Shown here piece by piece: positions 44,047 through 44,131 of a stretch of 44,131 nucleotides of DNA. The notes below the pieces were generated by a model. It was not told where the DNA came from, made no database searches, and saw only the letters and a list, made by a program, of their open reading frames with translations. The stretch spans positions 1 through 44,131 of the forward strand of contig JAMCZC010000035.1 of the NCBI GenBank assembly GCA_023485865.1. Reading direction: 5' to 3'. This DNA is from Patescibacteria group bacterium. GTDB lineage: Bacteria; Patescibacteriota; Microgenomatia; Levybacterales; UBA12049. Every line of letters begins with the position of its first letter. Position 1 is the stretch's first letter. A program made the translations under genes and the position numbers.

Positions 44047-44131
44047 GTAGCAATCAAATACTTCCTGTGGTGTTTTGTAGTTAAGACGTTTTCTTGGTCT
44101 GTTGTTTAACTCCCATTCAACGTCTCTTAAC
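43993..44131 (-). mobile_element. C-terminal end of an IS30-family transposase, rest beyond right window edge
   Basis: Minus-strand translation LRDVEWELNNRPRKRLNYKTPQEVFDCYLKRPWGAFVPRIQVFKY*; (L/F)NNRPRKRL.YKTP.EVF is the IS30-family transposase C-terminal signature. Confidence 0.85.

Overview
The window looks like a chromosomal segment of a Candidate Phyla Radiation (Patescibacteria/Microgenomates-like) bacterium. This is inferred from gene content and style, not from any search. The left ~25 kb is mostly minus-strand surface/secreted genes: an incomplete tail-fibre/adhesin-like gene running off the left edge (absent from the supplied ORF track), an ~11.3 kb gene whose product joins two tyrosine-recombinase N-terminal (SAM-like) domains to a giant repetitive surface protein, and several secreted Ig-like or DUF916-like proteins. 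The right ~19 kb holds leuS, comEA, comEC, a histidine kinase/response regulator operon, argS, an M16 peptidase, ndk, VKOR and DsbA, tRNAs, a sortase, a PEGA protein, mreB, a WecG/TagA glycosyltransferase and an IS30-type transposase end. Two observations stand out. (1) A complete tRNA-Pro(CGG) gene sits inside the anticodon loop of a second canonical tRNA-Pro-like gene, with an 11-bp inverted repeat joining the two. (2) The window is full of short-period (7-9 nt) repeat/hairpin elements. They form intergenic palindromes, supply signal peptides of secreted proteins, insert in frame into conserved enzymes (recurrent peptide KIKNQKSKIK in LeuRS, ArgS, M16, WecG and the giant protein), and flank or interrupt three four-helix-bundle (S23/IVP/Avd-like) genes. 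All coordinates and pairings were read by eye; no searches or folding programs were run.
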